Shown: positions 62,461 to 64,000 of the stretch, in pieces
Layout: every line of letters starts with the position of its first letter
Position numbering within the stretch: the stretch's first letter is position 1
Assembly: GCA_964036665.1 (NCBI GenBank)
Contig: OZ038527.1
Coordinates: 23,211,901-23,275,900 of the forward strand
Length of the DNA stretch: 64,000 nt
Reading direction: 5' to 3'
Source: Gordius sp. MW1
Taxonomy: Eukaryota > Nematomorpha > Gordioida > Gordea > Gordiidae
The notes under the pieces: model-generated
Told to the model about the DNA's origin: nothing
What the model saw: only the letters and a program-made list of their open reading frames with translations
Databases searched by the model: none
Program-made: the position numbers and the translations under genes

Positions 62461-62617
62461 TAAAATAAAAATATTCAGAAAGCTTTAGAAAAAATACTCA
62501 CCAGGGGATTCGAACTCGTTGTTTTAAGATTCATTATTAGAATTAATAAATGATTGTAATTTAAAATCTTTGTTTAAAACTAAAAGTTTGCCGCAATTTT
62601 AAATACAAATTCGTGCA

Positions 62618-62824
62618 GAATATCCTCCATTATTTTCAGCAGCAATTCAAAATTTGCTGCCTTTCGCTAGTACATATTTGTGTGAAAAAGGCGTCTCAAC
62701 TATGTATAAAAACTAAAAAACCCAATCGATTGCGACTAGATTCCTGCATGAAGATAGCATTACAATCAATTGAACCAAGAATTAACAAATTGGCTGAAGA
62801 TGTTCAGCAGCAGAAATCTCATTA
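62618..62824 (+). pseudogene. hAT transposase C-terminal (dimerization) fragment
   Basis: The plus strand encodes NLLPFASTYLCEKGVST, a stop, and then, after a frameshift, NRLRLDSCMKIALQSIEPRI. This is the conserved C-terminal block of ZBED5-like hAT transposases. Only this block survives; the catalytic part is deleted between it and the terminus at 62399. Confidence 0.85.
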
Positions 62825-62829
62825 AATAT

Positions 62830-63340
62830 ATTTCCGAATGCATATATTTTTTATTTTAAACATTGTTTTTATGTTTAATTATGAAGTTTTTATGTTTTCA
62901 TTATCTATTTAAATTTTAAATCTAAAATACCTTTTCGTTTTAAAAATATTGGACATTTTCCGGCCACACGTGCGGTGTAATATCTATGACACGTAGAAAA
63001 GTTTACTAATTATATAAACTTAGGCGCGCCATCTAATAAAGTACAATTCGTGTTTTAATAGTTTAATAGTAGATTGAATTTAATTAGAAAGAACGGGCTA
63101 TTATTATACCTTTAAAGGAGGTTTCGAATTTTGTGTTAGTTTCTATCAATATATTGTATCGTAAATTAGAATCTAATACCTATATTTTTTTAACTATTAC
63201 TTTTTAGGTTTTCTATGAAATCACAATCTAATTAAATGAAATATATTAACCCAATAAAAAAATATATATGCATTTATAAGGTTAAAAATACATATTACAT
63301 AGTTGGCTGTCTGTTAGACCATCTATAATAAATTTTTAGG
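62830..63340. other. AT-rich spacer with a Helitron-like scrap
   Basis: 62930-62970 (CTTTTCGTTTTAAAAATATT and GGCCACACG) resembles the Helitron 5' region. No gene seen. Confidence 0.35.
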
Positions 63341-63344
63341 TTAT

Positions 63345-64000
63345 ATATAAAATTTAACCAATGGTCATTTTTTTTCATTGGTCAGTACCAACAGATAATC
63401 TATAAGTCATGATAGCCAAAAAAAACGGAAAAAAAAATTTTGATGCTCACTTTGGCCAATAGTCATTTTTTCCATTGGTCAGCAGCCAGCGGACGGCCAA
63501 AAAGTCATATTATCAATGGTATTAACAGGAACAATCATAAGAGTCAAAAAAAACGGGAAAAAAGTTTCGATTCACAATTTCAATTTGGCCAATGGTCATT
63601 TTTTCCATTGGTCAGCAGCCAGGACACGGTAAAAGTGGATATAAATTCATAAGAGTTAAGAAAAACGAAAAAAAAAATTTTCGAATCACATTTTGGCCAA
63701 TGGTCTTTTTTTTCCGCCCTCTCCGGGATTCGAACTTACATTAGTAAAGGCATAGGGTTTGGTAAGGGGCACAGGGATCCATATCAGTAAAGGCATAGGC
63801 TTTGGTAAGGGGCACAGGGACCCATATCAGTAGAGGCGTAGGCCCTTGTAGGAAAGGGCATAGGTTAATTATCAATGTTAACCTATTCAAAGACGAAAAA
63901 ATACTATAAATTGCATATAGCAATTAAAAATTTCGCTTTATTTGGCCAATGGTCATTTTTTCATTGGTCAGTAGCCAGCGGATGGTCAAAAATTCATATT
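63345..64000. repeat. Array of CCAATGG/CCATTGG hairpin units, open at the window end
   Basis: GGCCAATGGTCATTTTTTCC-type hairpins recur near 63358, 63453, 63591, 63693 and 63942. Several are followed by GGTCAGCAGCCAG and AAAAAACG(G)AAAAAA. Spacing is about 95-140 bp apart from the last, which follows a 45-bp direct repeat (63745-63840, AGGCATAGGCTTTGGTAAGG). Confidence 0.75.

Noticed and set aside
63720-63740. tRNA-like B box (GGGATTCGAACTT) and a similar one near 62507
   Set aside because: Only the B-box-like stretch is present; upstream arms are missing, so at most tRNA-derived repeat debris.

Overview
This is a strongly AT-rich animal nuclear segment, very probably from an insect or another arthropod with very short introns (36, 38, 44 and 52 bp introns can be delimited). 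The evidence is spliced, phase-consistent eukaryotic genes of animal families (ADAMTS-type protease, SLC35D nucleotide-sugar transporter, SEC14L1/real-time-type lipid-transfer protein, secreted Kunitz peptide), AATAAA signals after them, and a dense load of animal transposons (Helitron, hAT, Harbinger, Tc1/pogo-like, Ginger-like, Ty3/Gypsy). The species cannot be named from the sequence. No CRISPR array, rRNA or convincing tRNA gene was seen.

Layout. 880-4971: plus-strand ADAMTS-like metalloprotease, seven exons reconstructed, 5' end not found; it ends in a transmembrane segment instead of the secreted C-terminus usual for ADAMTS. 6863-12339: complete 11-exon SLC35D-type transporter (319 aa), whose largest intron carries a foldback-like element. 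12.8-18.3 kb: nested MITEs and hAT elements plus a decayed Helitron Rep/helicase relic. 18541-20548: small LTR-type element with direct repeats, polypurine tract and 5-bp target duplication. 20551-29558: a large minus-strand autonomous-type Helitron (STPR repeats, Rep, Pif1-like helicase), broken by many stops and frameshifts and itself interrupted by a Ginger-like element (H2C2 plus OTU). 30534-39730: complete 12-exon SEC14L1-like gene (838 aa: PRELI, CRAL-TRIO, SEC14, GOLD), with several MITEs in its introns. 41.9-48.4 kb: a second Ginger-like relic whose ORF is cut by a complete non-autonomous Helitron, followed by a tail-to-tail inverted pair of Ty3/Gypsy gag-PR copies. 50045-50320: a three-exon gene for a 61-residue peptide that I do not recognise. 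50.7-55.3 kb: iterated GC-rich segments, a pogo-like MITE, another Helitron relic and a 1.2-kb hAT. 56464-57302: two-exon secreted Kunitz peptide. 58.0-64.0 kb: 151-bp tandem repeat, Harbinger-like element, hAT transposase fragment and a terminal array of CCAAT-type hairpins.

The host genes do not form an obvious pathway. The protease and the Kunitz peptide act at the cell surface or outside the cell, the transporter supplies sugar nucleotides to the secretory pathway, and the SEC14L1-like protein is an intracellular lipid-binding protein; adjacency looks incidental. The transposons show a readable order of insertion: Ginger into Helitron at one locus and Helitron into Ginger at the other. 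All assignments come from reading the sequence; no database search was made.
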